A stretch of DNA of 48,663 nucleotides from contig JAFYMF010000058.1 in NCBI GenBank assembly GCA_017556745.1, positions 1 to 48,663 on the forward strand. Direction: 5' to 3'. The notes below the pieces were generated by a model that was not told the origin of the DNA, made no database searches, and saw only the letters and a program-made list of their open reading frames with translations. Position 1 is the stretch's first letter, and every line of letters starts with the position of its first letter. Source of the stretch: Clostridia bacterium (GTDB lineage: Bacteria > Bacillota > Clostridia > Oscillospirales > CAG-272). Shown piece by piece: positions 1-7,297 of the stretch. The translations under genes were made by a program, and so were the position numbers.

Positions 1-1
1 A

Positions 2-472
2 CATTGGGCATATAATCAGTTCAAATACAGATGCTCTCTGCAAAGCATACTGCGCTTTTACGCTTCATTCTTGCCTTGCGACGTAAAGACCGATAATCAA
101 CTCCTTTACGAGCTGATTCCCGAATTTGAAAAGCTTTGTATCTTAAAGCGCAGTGCGGATGGAGAGATCAAGCTCGATATTCCGGCGTTGCCCTTTACCG
201 AAGTGACAAAGCATTGGAATCCCGTTTGTGAAGCGATCAAGAAAGAGCTTTTCGAGCTGCTTGCCGATGATCTTCGCAAGCTTTGGGCAAAGACCAAGAA
301 CCGCGTTCCCAAGCACGTGGACGAAGCGGAATATTTTGTACATGCAGGAGCAATGGGTGCGTATGTAAAAGCACAGCTTCTCGCAATCGTGAACAAGGAG
401 CTGTTGCCTTACCCTGTGGTCGTTGGTAAAACACCGCTGATCTACATTTCTTACCGAAAGAAGGATATGTAA
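2..472 (+). CDS. Unidentified protein, C-terminal part (cut by window edge)
   Basis: The frame is open from the first bases of the window without a stop, so this is the 3' part of a longer gene; about 156 residues are visible. I do not recognise the family. The visible part has no membrane segment, is mixed in charge and looks largely helical, ending in YISYRKKDM. An internal TTG at 71 could start a shorter protein, but it has no clear ribosome binding site and the upstream codons read through smoothly, so I favour a truncated longer protein. Its stop touches the next start (ATGTAAATG), which implies translational coupling. It is the first visible member of a run of four genes that ends in two MutS-like ATPases, so it may work with them; that is inference from position only. 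Confidence 0.6.
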   Translation, partial: HWAYNQFKYRCSLQSILRFYASFLPCDVKTDNQLLYELIPEFEKLCILKRSADGEIKLDIPALPFTEVTKHWNPVCEAIKKELFELLADDLRKLWAKTKNRVPKHVDEAEYFVHAGAMGAYVKAQLLAIVNKELLPYPVVVGKTPLIYISYRKKDM

Positions 473-1039
473 ATGGAATTTTGGTATGCACTGATAGGCA
501 TTGCTGCCGTTATTGCCTTCTTCCCGTATATCCGTTGCTTTTTCAAGCGACTGAAATGCGCTGGCAAAATCAAAAGGCTGTGCCAAGGCAAAGGCTATAA
601 AATTCACGCAACACATCCGTTATGGTTTCTTGGAAGCAAGCACGCAAAGAAATGTGATCTTTACATAGAAACCGCAAACGAAGTATTTGCAATCAAGCTG
701 TTTGGAATGCCAAGACGGTTATCGATATTGGTTTTGAAGGAAAACGGAGAATACTTTATCCGCAGTTTTATAGCTTTGATTTCGTATGGCGGAGGTATTC
801 GTCTTCCCATCAATGGTAAGCCGAAGCCGATGCCTGTTTATGATTTTCGATACAAGTATAAGAATGAATGGGAAATTAAAACCCCAAGGCACGTGCTGTT
901 AGTGAATCCCGTTTCGATGGAATTTCGCCGTCAACCGCAGCACGGCAGCGAGGTCATCGTAGGTGCGGGTGATATTGTAAATGGTATGGAGATCGATTTC
1001 TTGCCTCGACTTTTAGGAGATTTGGAGAGTGCTTTATGA
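473..1039 (+). CDS. Membrane-anchored protein of unknown function
   Basis: A 188-residue protein with one clear hydrophobic segment at about residues 3-20, followed directly by a basic stretch (RCFFKRLK). By the positive-inside rule this places the C-terminal domain of about 165 residues in the cytoplasm. The soluble part is rich in beta-forming residues and aromatics (PLWFLGSKHAKKCDLYIETA) and carries no motif that I recognise. Its ATG follows the preceding stop directly, and its own end overlaps the next gene by 4 bases (ATGA), so it is co-translated with a MutS-like ATPase. A membrane tether for the ATPase pair is one possible role, but nothing in the sequence shows it. Confidence 0.7.
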   Translation: MEFWYALIGIAAVIAFFPYIRCFFKRLKCAGKIKRLCQGKGYKIHATHPLWFLGSKHAKKCDLYIETANEVFAIKLFGMPRRLSILVLKENGEYFIRSFIALISYGGGIRLPINGKPKPMPVYDFRYKYKNEWEIKTPRHVLLVNPVSMEFRRQPQHGSEVIVGAGDIVNGMEIDFLPRLLGDLESAL

Positions 1040-2487
1040 TAACTGCACCGCGATTGATACATAAATGCAACACAACTGTATTGCCGAAAACACTCTTTTC
1101 CGATCTGCAGCTTGATAAAATTTTGAGCGCACAAACGATCGCTGTGCTACAAAGTCTTTGTGATCAAAATGAGATCGTACGGCGCAACGAATTGTTTACG
1201 GTTCTTGATGATGAAGAAAATCTTTTGCGAACGGAAGAACTGCTTTCCACATTGCTCACAACTGAGAGAACTTTGCTTTTGTTGAACGATGCCAAGATTC
1301 CGCTTGATAGGTATTACCGTCAAGTGGAAATGCTCGAAGCATATATCGCATCTTGTGAGGATCTTGCTTTTATGAGGGGGCTCGGAGCATTGTTTGCGGA
1401 GGTGGCAGATTATTTTTCCTCGGCGGATAAGGTCAGTATCCTTACCCGTATGAGAGAATCGGAACAAAAGATAAAAAGCTTGCTTCACGAAATGAGTGCA
1501 GGTTTTTTGTCCTTTGCTGATAAGAATTGGCTCACTCCCGATTACAATGCCGTGAGCGAAATTGACAACATTTCCGCTTGCGCTGAAAAACTTGGATTCA
1601 CTGTCCAAAAAAAGAAAAAGCTGAATGTAAAAATCAATCCGTTGTTCTCGGATGCAATTTGTCGATTATATGCCGATAAAATTGCACAGATCGAAGCGGA
1701 GATTGCCAAATATGCCGACATTGATTTTTACGAACCTACAACATATATTTCCGAAATCAAGTTCTTTTTGGAGATACACGGCTTGATACAAAAGGCGAAA
1801 AAAGTCGGTATACCTCACACTAATGCCAAGATAGCAAAAGAACCGTGCTATACTGTAAAAGAACTGTATGACATTTCACTCTTGGCAAAAAATTGCGAAA
1901 ATATCATTCCCAACGATGCCTATTTTTCTGCGAAAGAACCCTTTTACTTTGTCCTTGGCGCAAACGGTGGTGGAAAGACTACCTACCTTCGTGCTGTCGG
2001 TATCAATTTAATACTATTTCTTGCCGGATGTCCTGTGTTTGCAAAACAAGCGGAAATATATCCGTTTGATATTGTGCTGTCGCATTTTCCGAAGGATGAG
2101 CGGTTTGACAATACGGGCAGACTCGATGAGGAGCGCAGACGAACGGAAGAAATGCTGAAAGTGGCACAGGGCAAGGTTGCCTTTTTGCTTTTCAATGAAA
2201 CCTTCAGCGGCACCGACGATAAGCGTGGCTTCGAATTGCTCAAGGATGCGGCTACCCAAATAGATAACCGCCACCATTTTGGAGTATATGTTACCCATTT
2301 CCACGAGGTAATGTCCCTTGACTATCCGGTGCTTTCGGCAGAGGTAGATCCAACGGACGAGAACAAGCGCACATTCCGAATTGTACATTCAAAAGGAAGT
2401 GCGTCATCTTATGCCACCGACATCCTGAAAAAATACGGTCTTGACAAAAATTCTTTAGAGGCAAGGAGGTACGGAAATGGCAATTAG
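1036..2487 (+). CDS. MutS-like ATPase A (lacks mismatch-recognition domain)
   Basis: A 483-residue protein with a helical N-terminal clamp-like region (about 1-290) and a C-terminal MutS domain V-type ATPase. Walker A is GANGGGKTT at residues 308-316. The Walker B position reads LLFNETFSGTD with Asn387-Glu388, where ordinary MutS has Asp-Glu (MDEIGRGT). A histidine-rich switch follows (YVTHFHEVM). It is much shorter than MutS (about 850) or MutS2 (about 780) and has no mismatch-recognition, connector, Smr or nuclease domain. The start overlaps the previous stop by 4 bases, and the end overlaps the next MutS-like gene by 11 bases. Family membership is secure from the ATPase motifs. The function is unknown and need not be mismatch repair; pairing with the next gene suggests a heterodimer. 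Confidence 0.85.
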   Translation: MITAPRLIHKCNTTVLPKTLFSDLQLDKILSAQTIAVLQSLCDQNEIVRRNELFTVLDDEENLLRTEELLSTLLTTERTLLLLNDAKIPLDRYYRQVEMLEAYIASCEDLAFMRGLGALFAEVADYFSSADKVSILTRMRESEQKIKSLLHEMSAGFLSFADKNWLTPDYNAVSEIDNISACAEKLGFTVQKKKKLNVKINPLFSDAICRLYADKIAQIEAEIAKYADIDFYEPTTYISEIKFFLEIHGLIQKAKKVGIPHTNAKIAKEPCYTVKELYDISLLAKNCENIIPNDAYFSAKEPFYFVLGANGGGKTTYLRAVGINLILFLAGCPVFAKQAEIYPFDIVLSHFPKDERFDNTGRLDEERRRTEEMLKVAQGKVAFLLFNETFSGTDDKRGFELLKDAATQIDNRHHFGVYVTHFHEVMSLDYPVLSAEVDPTDENKRTFRIVHSKGSASSYATDILKKYGLDKNSLEARRYGNGN

Positions 2488-3937
2488 TATTTTGTTTCTA
2501 AATGAACGTACATCCAAAACCGAGCCGATCTCCGAAAGAATTTTGTATCATCTATCGCTTGACCGTTCCTTTGCGCATATTTGTGTTGACGTCAAAAAGC
2601 GGAATCGCTTCCTATCCGTGATATCAGATCTGACCGATGACAAAAATGAGATTCTGTATCGTCAAGAGGTACTCAAGGATTTTGAAAACAATCCCGATTT
2701 GCTTGATCAAATCATATCACTCTCGACACGCTTTGAAGAATTAAGAGTATCACAGAAGGATGCAGGCAAGGAAGAATATCGCTTGAATGCCACGGGAACG
2801 GCATCTTCTGCGGCATCTAAAAACATTCTCGGCGCGCAGGCACTTTGCCTCAAACGCGCGTTACTTTTTGTAAAAGCATACGGTGAGCTGTTGGCAAAAT
2901 TTGATTTGAAATCGGATGGATTGATAAACCTTTTCGATGCCTGCCGGGAGCTATATGAAAATCCCGAGTTTTCAAAACTGATTACTTTCTGTTCCAAGTA
3001 TGAGAATTTCAGCGCAAGCGGATATTGGGACTACAAGTTCACCTTGAATGACGAAGGGCGTATTGAGGAATATGCTTTGATCGATCACAGATATATTCAC
3101 GTGACCGATCCCGATATAAAAAAGAAGGGCTTTTCACTTTTTAAGAAAGCGGAAGAAGCAAGTTATCCCTGCGCTCGTGTAAATCCCTCAAAAGACGGAC
3201 TTTTCGAGAGCCTTGCTATCGCGTCCTTTTCGGATTTGACAAAACTATTCAGTAGCACATCCGAGCAGATTTTCTCGCGATTTGGCGCTATCGGACATGA
3301 GCTTGTTTTTTATGATGTAGCACTCAAATATATCAATGCGCTGACCGCAAAGAACATTCCATTCTGCTATCCAACATTTTCAACGAATAACAGTATCACT
3401 GTCAAGAACCTATACGACCTGTATTTGGTAATGTCAAAGCCCAATCCTTCGGACGTGATTCCCAATGATTTCATCCTCGGAGAAAGCAACGGTGGTTTGT
3501 TGGTGTTTGGCAACAATGGTAGCGGTAAAACCGTTTATTTGCGCTCTATTGGAACGATGCAGGTTCTCGCCCAAGCTGGGTTGCCAATCCCAGGTGAAAG
3601 CGCGGAGATCTCACTATTTTCGCAACTTGCAACGCAATTTTCCGAATCGGAGAAGGAATTCTGCGAGGGTAATGATGCAGGACGCTTTGAGCAAGAGGTG
3701 CGCGAGCTCGCAGCCATGGTGGATACCTTGAAGGAAAACGCACTTGTATTCCTCAACGAAACATTCCAAAGCACCGCTTATGCGGAAGGCGCTGAAGGTC
3801 TGTACCACCTGCTAAAACATTTTTCTGCTCTCAATATTAGATGGATATTGGTGTCGCATCTAAGGCAGATAGAAGCAATGTTTGAAAACGATGAAGCAAC
3901 TGTTTTGCATACGAGAGAGGGATATAATATTAGTTAA
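2477..3937 (+). CDS. MutS-like ATPase B, partner of ATPase A
   Basis: A 486-residue second MutS-family ATPase, clearly related to but well diverged from the gene before it. Walker A is GNNGSGKTV at residues 345-353. Walker B reads ALVFLNETFQSTA with Asn427-Glu428, so the usual Asp is replaced by Asn here too. The final block reads WILVSHLRQIEAM. The N-terminal 300 residues are helical and lack a mismatch-binding domain. The start ATG is preceded by AGGAGG inside the end of ATPase A, and the genes overlap by 11 bases, so the two products are probably made in equal amounts. MutS proteins act as dimers with composite ATP sites, so an obligate A/B heterodimer is a reasonable inference. The operon ends at a strong hairpin right after this gene. 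Confidence 0.85.
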   Translation: MAISILFLNERTSKTEPISERILYHLSLDRSFAHICVDVKKRNRFLSVISDLTDDKNEILYRQEVLKDFENNPDLLDQIISLSTRFEELRVSQKDAGKEEYRLNATGTASSAASKNILGAQALCLKRALLFVKAYGELLAKFDLKSDGLINLFDACRELYENPEFSKLITFCSKYENFSASGYWDYKFTLNDEGRIEEYALIDHRYIHVTDPDIKKKGFSLFKKAEEASYPCARVNPSKDGLFESLAIASFSDLTKLFSSTSEQIFSRFGAIGHELVFYDVALKYINALTAKNIPFCYPTFSTNNSITVKNLYDLYLVMSKPNPSDVIPNDFILGESNGGLLVFGNNGSGKTVYLRSIGTMQVLAQAGLPIPGESAEISLFSQLATQFSESEKEFCEGNDAGRFEQEVRELAAMVDTLKENALVFLNETFQSTAYAEGAEGLYHLLKHFSALNIRWILVSHLRQIEAMFENDEATVLHTREGYNIS

Positions 3938-3944
3938 CAGCAAA

Positions 3945-3985
3945 GCCGCCGAGAGTAACCGTTTGGTCGCTCTCGGCGGTGTTTT
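3945..3985 (+). terminator. Terminator after the MutS-like operon
   Basis: Perfect 10-bp stem CCGCCGAGAG / CTCTCGGCGG with a 14-nt loop, followed by TGTTTTGCCTT, starting 8 bases after the stop of ATPase B. It also lies at the 3' end of the converging tnpV gene and may serve both strands. Confidence 0.8.
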
Positions 3986-3988
3986 GCC

Positions 3989-4339
3989 TTAATGATAAAT
4001 TATCTCGTTCAGCACGAGTTCTTCTGCGTCGTGTTTGGCGTTGTTCATTTCTTGTACCCAGCGGAGCGGGTCTGCGGCTTTGAGTTCTTCGGTGATGCCG
4101 CGCTCTTTTACCAACCAGGAGAGGGTGAGGTCGATCTGCTGTTTTGCCTCCTGCTCGGTTTCATAGAGGTGCTGATTGAGCGTGCACGAGGTGAGAAGCG
4201 TGGTGTAGGTGCCGCGGCGGTGCTTTTTGAGATAGTTGAGGCGCATTCTGCCGTACTTGCCGATTGGGGAGTTGGTCTGCTCGGGGAGAGCCAAGTCGGG
4301 ATAAATAACGCCGTTTCTTTCTGTGTAAGTAAGTTCCAT
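3989..4339 (-). CDS. tnpV: TnpV-family transposon-encoded protein
   Basis: A 116-residue protein matching the TnpV family found in conjugative and mobilisable elements of gut Clostridia: an N-terminal LTYTERNGVIYPDLALP block, the conserved PIGKYGRMRLNYLKKHRRGTY block, and a C-terminal WVQEMNNAKHDAEELVLNEI helix. The molecular role of TnpV is not established; it is a marker of mobile DNA. The length fits the family, so the gene looks intact, but no transposase, integrase or relaxase accompanies it here. With the nearby ribbon-helix-helix protein and the tRNA it suggests that 3986-7300 is the remains of an integrated element. A good ribosome binding site (GGAGGA) precedes the ATG. Confidence 0.85.
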   Translation of the reverse strand: MELTYTERNGVIYPDLALPEQTNSPIGKYGRMRLNYLKKHRRGTYTTLLTSCTLNQHLYETEQEAKQQIDLTLSWLVKERGITEELKAADPLRWVQEMNNAKHDAEELVLNEIIYH

Positions 4340-4371
4340 AATTCATCCTCCGTAATTAATATTTTTTACAT

Positions 4372-4424
4372 AGCCATTCTACCATATTTGTCATTAAAAG
4401 ACGAATGTGCGGAATGGCTTTTTT
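4372..4424 (-). terminator. Probable terminator hairpin
   Basis: AGCCATTC (4372-4379) pairs with GAATGGCT (4412-4419) around a 32-nt loop. A T-run lies on the plus side and AT-rich DNA on the other. It sits just downstream of the XRE-TPR gene that ends at 4445 and upstream of tnpV, so it probably ends the XRE-TPR transcript. The long loop makes it only moderately convincing. Confidence 0.45.
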
Positions 4425-4444
4425 ACGTGGACGTTACGGTTCAA

Positions 4445-5080
4445 TTACCAAATACTTTTTCCGTCGCCGAGAAGTATATTTCGAATATTGTCAGTTATTT
4501 CGGATTCGTCAAGTCCTTTTTGAATTAAAGGTTGAATTACCTCGCGGCTTTCTCTTGTATGAGGAAGTTCGGAAGCGAGTGCATTTGCCTTTTCTGTTTT
4601 TCCAGCTTTCAGATATAAAAAACAAAGTGCAGCGCGCATTGTTGCTTTTTGCTTCTCATTGATAGACAATGGTAAACCGCGTTCCATTAACTCAATTGCT
4701 TCCTCTGATTTGTTCTGTAAAGCCAATACTCCTGCAAGACCCAAAATCATTCCGGGTTTGTTTGGATATATCAGTAATGCATCTCTATACACTTTCTCTG
4801 CGGAAACGTAATCACCGTCACGTTGAAACTCAGAAGCTTTTTTGTGAATGTTGAAGCGTGTTTCTTGCGCTCGTATCGTATCCATACCTATAAGTAGATC
4901 TATACTTGTTTCAAATATGTTTGCCAAGGCGGGCAGAAAAGTTATATCGGGATAACATTCACCGCGCTCCCATTTTGAAATACTTTGAGGAGTTAGACCC
5001 AAATATCCTGCAACATCCTCTTGTGTAAGATTTTTCATAATGCGATATTTTTTTAGATTTTCTGATAAATAAAACATCAT
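4445..5080 (-). CDS. XRE-family regulator with TPR-like C-terminus
   Basis: A 211-residue protein. Residues about 6-60 form a classic XRE/Cro helix-turn-helix (LTQEDVAGYLGLTPQSISKWERG), followed by the usual PDITFLPALANIFETSIDLLIG segment. The rest is helical with TPR-like pairs (AEKVYRDALLIYPNKPGMILGLAG; EEAIELMERGL). Such proteins are DNA-binding regulators whose TPR part often binds a peptide or partner protein; the ligand here is unknown. A similar but longer protein is encoded at 5500-6666, with the hairpin array between them. The ATG has a ribosome binding site (AAAGGAGATAATG). It most likely belongs to the accessory region. Confidence 0.85.
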   Translation of the reverse strand: MMFYLSENLKKYRIMKNLTQEDVAGYLGLTPQSISKWERGECYPDITFLPALANIFETSIDLLIGMDTIRAQETRFNIHKKASEFQRDGDYVSAEKVYRDALLIYPNKPGMILGLAGVLALQNKSEEAIELMERGLPLSINEKQKATMRAALCFLYLKAGKTEKANALASELPHTRESREVIQPLIQKGLDESEITDNIRNILLGDGKSIW

Positions 5081-5286
5081 TATCTCCTTTGCTTACTTTT
5101 GATTAGCTTCGAAGCACTATTGTTATACCATAGATGCTATTTCGTTTCAATGGCGCATTAGTTGTTATTGATTCAACCTTGCATACCTTATCGCAGTTTT
5201 CGACAAAGTTGGCGGAGAAAAAATATTTTTTAGGCTCAGGACAAATTTCGCGTTTTCGTGTCGGATATAGAGTGAGGAGGAGAATT

Positions 5287-5443
5287 GAAAATCACTTGGT
5301 TGTTTTGACCAAGTGATTTTCATCGGGCGAAATTCGCCCCTTGATGTGGTCTGGTTGAAAATCAACCGCACCACTTTAGCAAAAGAAAGTGGCATGGGTC
5401 AAAATGACCCATACCACTCCGTGTGGACAAAATGTCCACACGG
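5287..5443. repeat. Array of five to six adjacent DNA/RNA hairpins
   Basis: In 157 bases the sequence holds back-to-back inverted repeats: 5287-5321 (14-bp arms GAAAATCACTTGGT, loop TGTTTTG); 5325-5339 (GGGCGAAATTCGCCC); 5346-5374 (outer GTGGT/ACCAC around inner GGTTGA-AAA-TCAACC); 5389-5417 (outer GTGG/CCAC around ATGGGTCA-AAA-TGACCCAT); 5419-5443 (11-bp arms CCGTGTGGACA, loop AAA). CCACTTT/AAAGTGG (5371-5392) could form an alternative to the third and fourth. Stems differ in sequence, but three share the core ...AAAAT... at the tip, and two share the GTGG outer clamp with a mismatched joint. The array fills the gap 5081-5499 between two XRE-TPR genes; the rest of that gap (5081-5286, 5444-5499) holds only a short promoter-proximal stretch and no gene that I can support. 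Confidence 0.85.
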
Positions 5444-5499
5444 TAAAATGAATACTGCTCCCACAATCGAGAACAAAGAGGCCCGGCGCGAGGCGAGGA

Positions 5500-6666
5500 T
5501 TATTCAAAGCATTCGGCGTATTTGGACTTCTTGCGAATTTCTTCAACAATATTTTTCTGAAATGTTCGTAATTGCTTTCCCCAAAAATCGTCTCCAAATG
5601 GAGCGAGGTCTCCTTTGTCTATCTTCGGCAAAGCGGAGATCAATGGGGCGGAATATTGATATTCCCCTTCATTATAGATGCGATTATACTCTTTGCAATG
5701 ATCAAATCCTTTATCGAAATAATTGAGAACCTTTTCCATACTGCCATCGTTGTCCAATTCATAGTGAGCCAAAGTCAAATACAAATGACCGATATCCCAG
5801 TGCCACTTTCCGCATCTGCCGTCAATAAAGACCGTTTCGTAAAGTTTTATAACCGACAATAGAATTTGTCTTCCGTATTCAGAAGATGATACCGCAGGTC
5901 TCATGGCTACTGATTCGGAAATGGCAAATCTCAGATTCGAAAGAAGAGCCATAATTCTTTCACTTTGATATCTTGCTTTTTCTTCTCCGACGGTCGCCAT
6001 AGGCAACAATAGTTCCTTGCAAATAATGATAGTGTTTTGATCGTTGGCGAGAGCTTTCGCCTTTTCATATTCTCCCATTCGGCAATAAAGTGGCGTTATT
6101 TGACAAATGGCTATCTCGCGATCCTCTGAAGACGGATTTAATTTCAACAGTTTTTCGTAAACACGTATGGATTCTTGCCAGAAAACGTTTTTGGCGTTAG
6201 AATCACTATCGTATTCTATGATCCCCGTGGAATCGGCAGGACGTCCTTTGCCGCCGTATTTATTCAAACCCCACATATGAAGGGCTTGAGCGAGTTTCAA
6301 TAAAATTTTGGGCTCGTTTGGGAATTCCTCTGAAGCTGCACGAAGCATATTGATACATTCTTCAACATCATCCGACAAGCTTCCTTGATACATTGTAAAT
6401 CCTTGTTTAGTGAGTATCTTGGTAGCATTGTCAAGAATAATTTTGATTTTTTCTTCTCGTTCGTCGTGATATCCAAACAGTTCATCAATGGATACATGGA
6501 AGTAATTTGCTATAGCCGGAATCATCTCCATGTCGGGATAACTACCGCTTGACTCCCAGCGTGACACAGCCTGCGCAGTTACGCCGAGAGCTTCTGCAAG
6601 ATTATCTTGTGTTCGCCCATCACGTCTTCGCAGTTCTCTAATTTTAGTACCTAAGTTAAGTTGCAT
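5500..6666 (-). CDS. XRE-family regulator with long TPR-like domain
   Basis: A 388-residue protein. The N-terminal helix-turn-helix (residues about 6-62; TQDNLAEALGVTAQAVSRWE) is followed by PDMEMIPAIANYFHVSIDELFGY and about 300 residues of helical repeats (VYEKLLKLNPSSEDREIAICQITPL; GEYEKAKALAND) typical of TPR arrays. It resembles the regulator at 4445-5080 in overall plan but has a longer sensor part. The family usually represses or activates a few nearby genes in response to a peptide or starvation cue; the target is unknown. The promoter at 6707-6734 carries a dyad (ATCAC-N4-GTGAT) just downstream of its -10 box, a sensible site for autoregulation. The ATG has a strong ribosome binding site (GGGGAGGAG). 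Confidence 0.85.
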   Translation of the reverse strand: MQLNLGTKIRELRRRDGRTQDNLAEALGVTAQAVSRWESSGSYPDMEMIPAIANYFHVSIDELFGYHDEREEKIKIILDNATKILTKQGFTMYQGSLSDDVEECINMLRAASEEFPNEPKILLKLAQALHMWGLNKYGGKGRPADSTGIIEYDSDSNAKNVFWQESIRVYEKLLKLNPSSEDREIAICQITPLYCRMGEYEKAKALANDQNTIIICKELLLPMATVGEEKARYQSERIMALLSNLRFAISESVAMRPAVSSSEYGRQILLSVIKLYETVFIDGRCGKWHWDIGHLYLTLAHYELDNDGSMEKVLNYFDKGFDHCKEYNRIYNEGEYQYSAPLISALPKIDKGDLAPFGDDFWGKQLRTFQKNIVEEIRKKSKYAECFE

Positions 6667-6689
6667 AAAAGCTCCTCCCCAAAACAGTT

Positions 6690-6734
6690 ATCACCGGTGT
6701 GATTATATTATAGCATATATTTGTGAAAAAACAA
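6690..6734 (-). promoter_or_regulatory. Promoter and putative operator of the 388-residue XRE regulator
   Basis: On the minus strand, -35 TTGTTT (6729-6734), 16-bp spacer, -10 TATAAT (6707-6712). The dyad ATCACCGGTGTGAT at 6690-6703 has 5-bp arms around CGGT and covers the expected start of transcription, so a regulator bound there would block the promoter. That the encoded XRE protein is the binder is inference. Confidence 0.55.
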
Positions 6735-6812
6735 TTATCAAATAGTTGTTTACGACTCAACCAATGTTTGATTTTGAAAATACATAAATTTAGCATAGAA
6801 AGGAGTGATCTA

Positions 6813-6968
6813 ATGGACACCAGTTAAGAGAAGCGGCGGACGATGTCCGATACTTTAACGAGCATAGCATTCGTGCTAACGCCCGAATGCGTCGAGTTTG
6901 CTTCGACGGCTAAACACCGTCGTTTTGCCAAGGCAAAAACAGCAAACGTCGCAGCCAAGCAACCTTGA
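6813..6968 (+). pseudogene. Small ORF interrupted by a stop codon
   Basis: A near-ideal ribosome binding site (AAAGGAG, 7-nt spacing) precedes ATG GAC ACC AGT TAA at 6813, a four-codon reading frame. In the same frame, five codons past the stop, an ATG at 6843 opens 41 further codons (MSDTLTSIAFVLTPECV...) ending at 6968. The good start signal, the shared frame and the uninterrupted continuation suggest a former protein of about 51 residues broken by one nonsense change, or a short leader peptide before a reinitiating ORF. I do not recognise the family. The final codons lie inside the terminator stem at 6957-6983. It is part of the mobile-element relic. Confidence 0.4.
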
Positions 6969-6983
6969 GAGGTTGCTTTTTCT
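6957..6983 (+). terminator. Rho-independent terminator
   Basis: AAGCAACC / GGTTGCTT stem with a 6-nt loop followed by TTTTTCTTT. It ends the small broken ORF and separates it from the ribbon-helix-helix gene. Two more small hairpins lie just upstream (around CGTCGA/TCGACG at about 6889-6907 and TTTGCC/GGCAAA at about 6923-6937). Confidence 0.7.
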
Positions 6984-7029
6984 TTAGGGACGTATCCCTA
7001 ATACCCACTACAAAAGAAAGGACAAACAA

Positions 7030-7242
7030 ATGAGCAAAACAGAAAGAATGGCCGAGCGCGTCACGGTCAAAATGGACGCGAACTTGAAAGCCAAGCTTCA
7101 GCGCGAAGCCGAGCGGTGCGGCGGAGACATGTCGGCATATATCCGTTCCTTGATTGAGAATCGACTATCGCAGGCGGCAGGGACTTGCCTCACCCTGGTC
7201 CCTCACCCTTGGTCCGGGACTGCAAGAGGCCGCAGTGATTGA
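7030..7242 (+). CDS. Small ribbon-helix-helix (CopG/Arc-like) protein
   Basis: A 70-residue protein. Residues about 8-48 (ERVTVKMDANLKAKLQREAERCG...SAYIRSLIENRL) form the beta-strand, helix, helix pattern of ribbon-helix-helix DNA-binding proteins, close to those next to relaxase genes on mobilisable elements. The AAAGGACAAACAA ribosome binding site and spacing are good. The last 20 or so residues (after LSQAAG) are unlike the family; the DNA encoding them resembles part of tRNA-Pro in the opposite orientation (7208-7237), so the gene is probably truncated and fused to attachment-site sequence. No relaxase follows. Likely role when intact: operator or oriT binding in a mobile element. Confidence 0.65.
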   Translation: MSKTERMAERVTVKMDANLKAKLQREAERCGGDMSAYIRSLIENRLSQAAGTCLTLVPHPWSGTARGRSD

Positions 7243-7251
7243 TATATCATA

Positions 7252-7297
7252 CGACCAATAGAAAAGGCAGGCTAACGCCTGCCTTTTCTATTGGTCG
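7252..7297. repeat. Perfect 21-bp inverted repeat across the tRNA-Pro 3' end
   Basis: The arms at 7252-7272 and 7277-7297 are exact reverse complements separated by TAAC. The right arm includes the complement of the last bases of tRNA-Pro, including the encoded CCA. Read on the minus strand it could act as the tRNA terminator (GGCAGGC stem flanked by A and T runs), and on the plus strand as the terminator of the ribbon-helix-helix gene. The arm is longer than a terminator needs and duplicates the tRNA end, so it may instead mark an integration junction. Confidence 0.75.

Noticed and set aside
5287..5443. CRISPR array
   Set aside because: The hairpins are not identical direct repeats with unique spacers; there are no cas genes.
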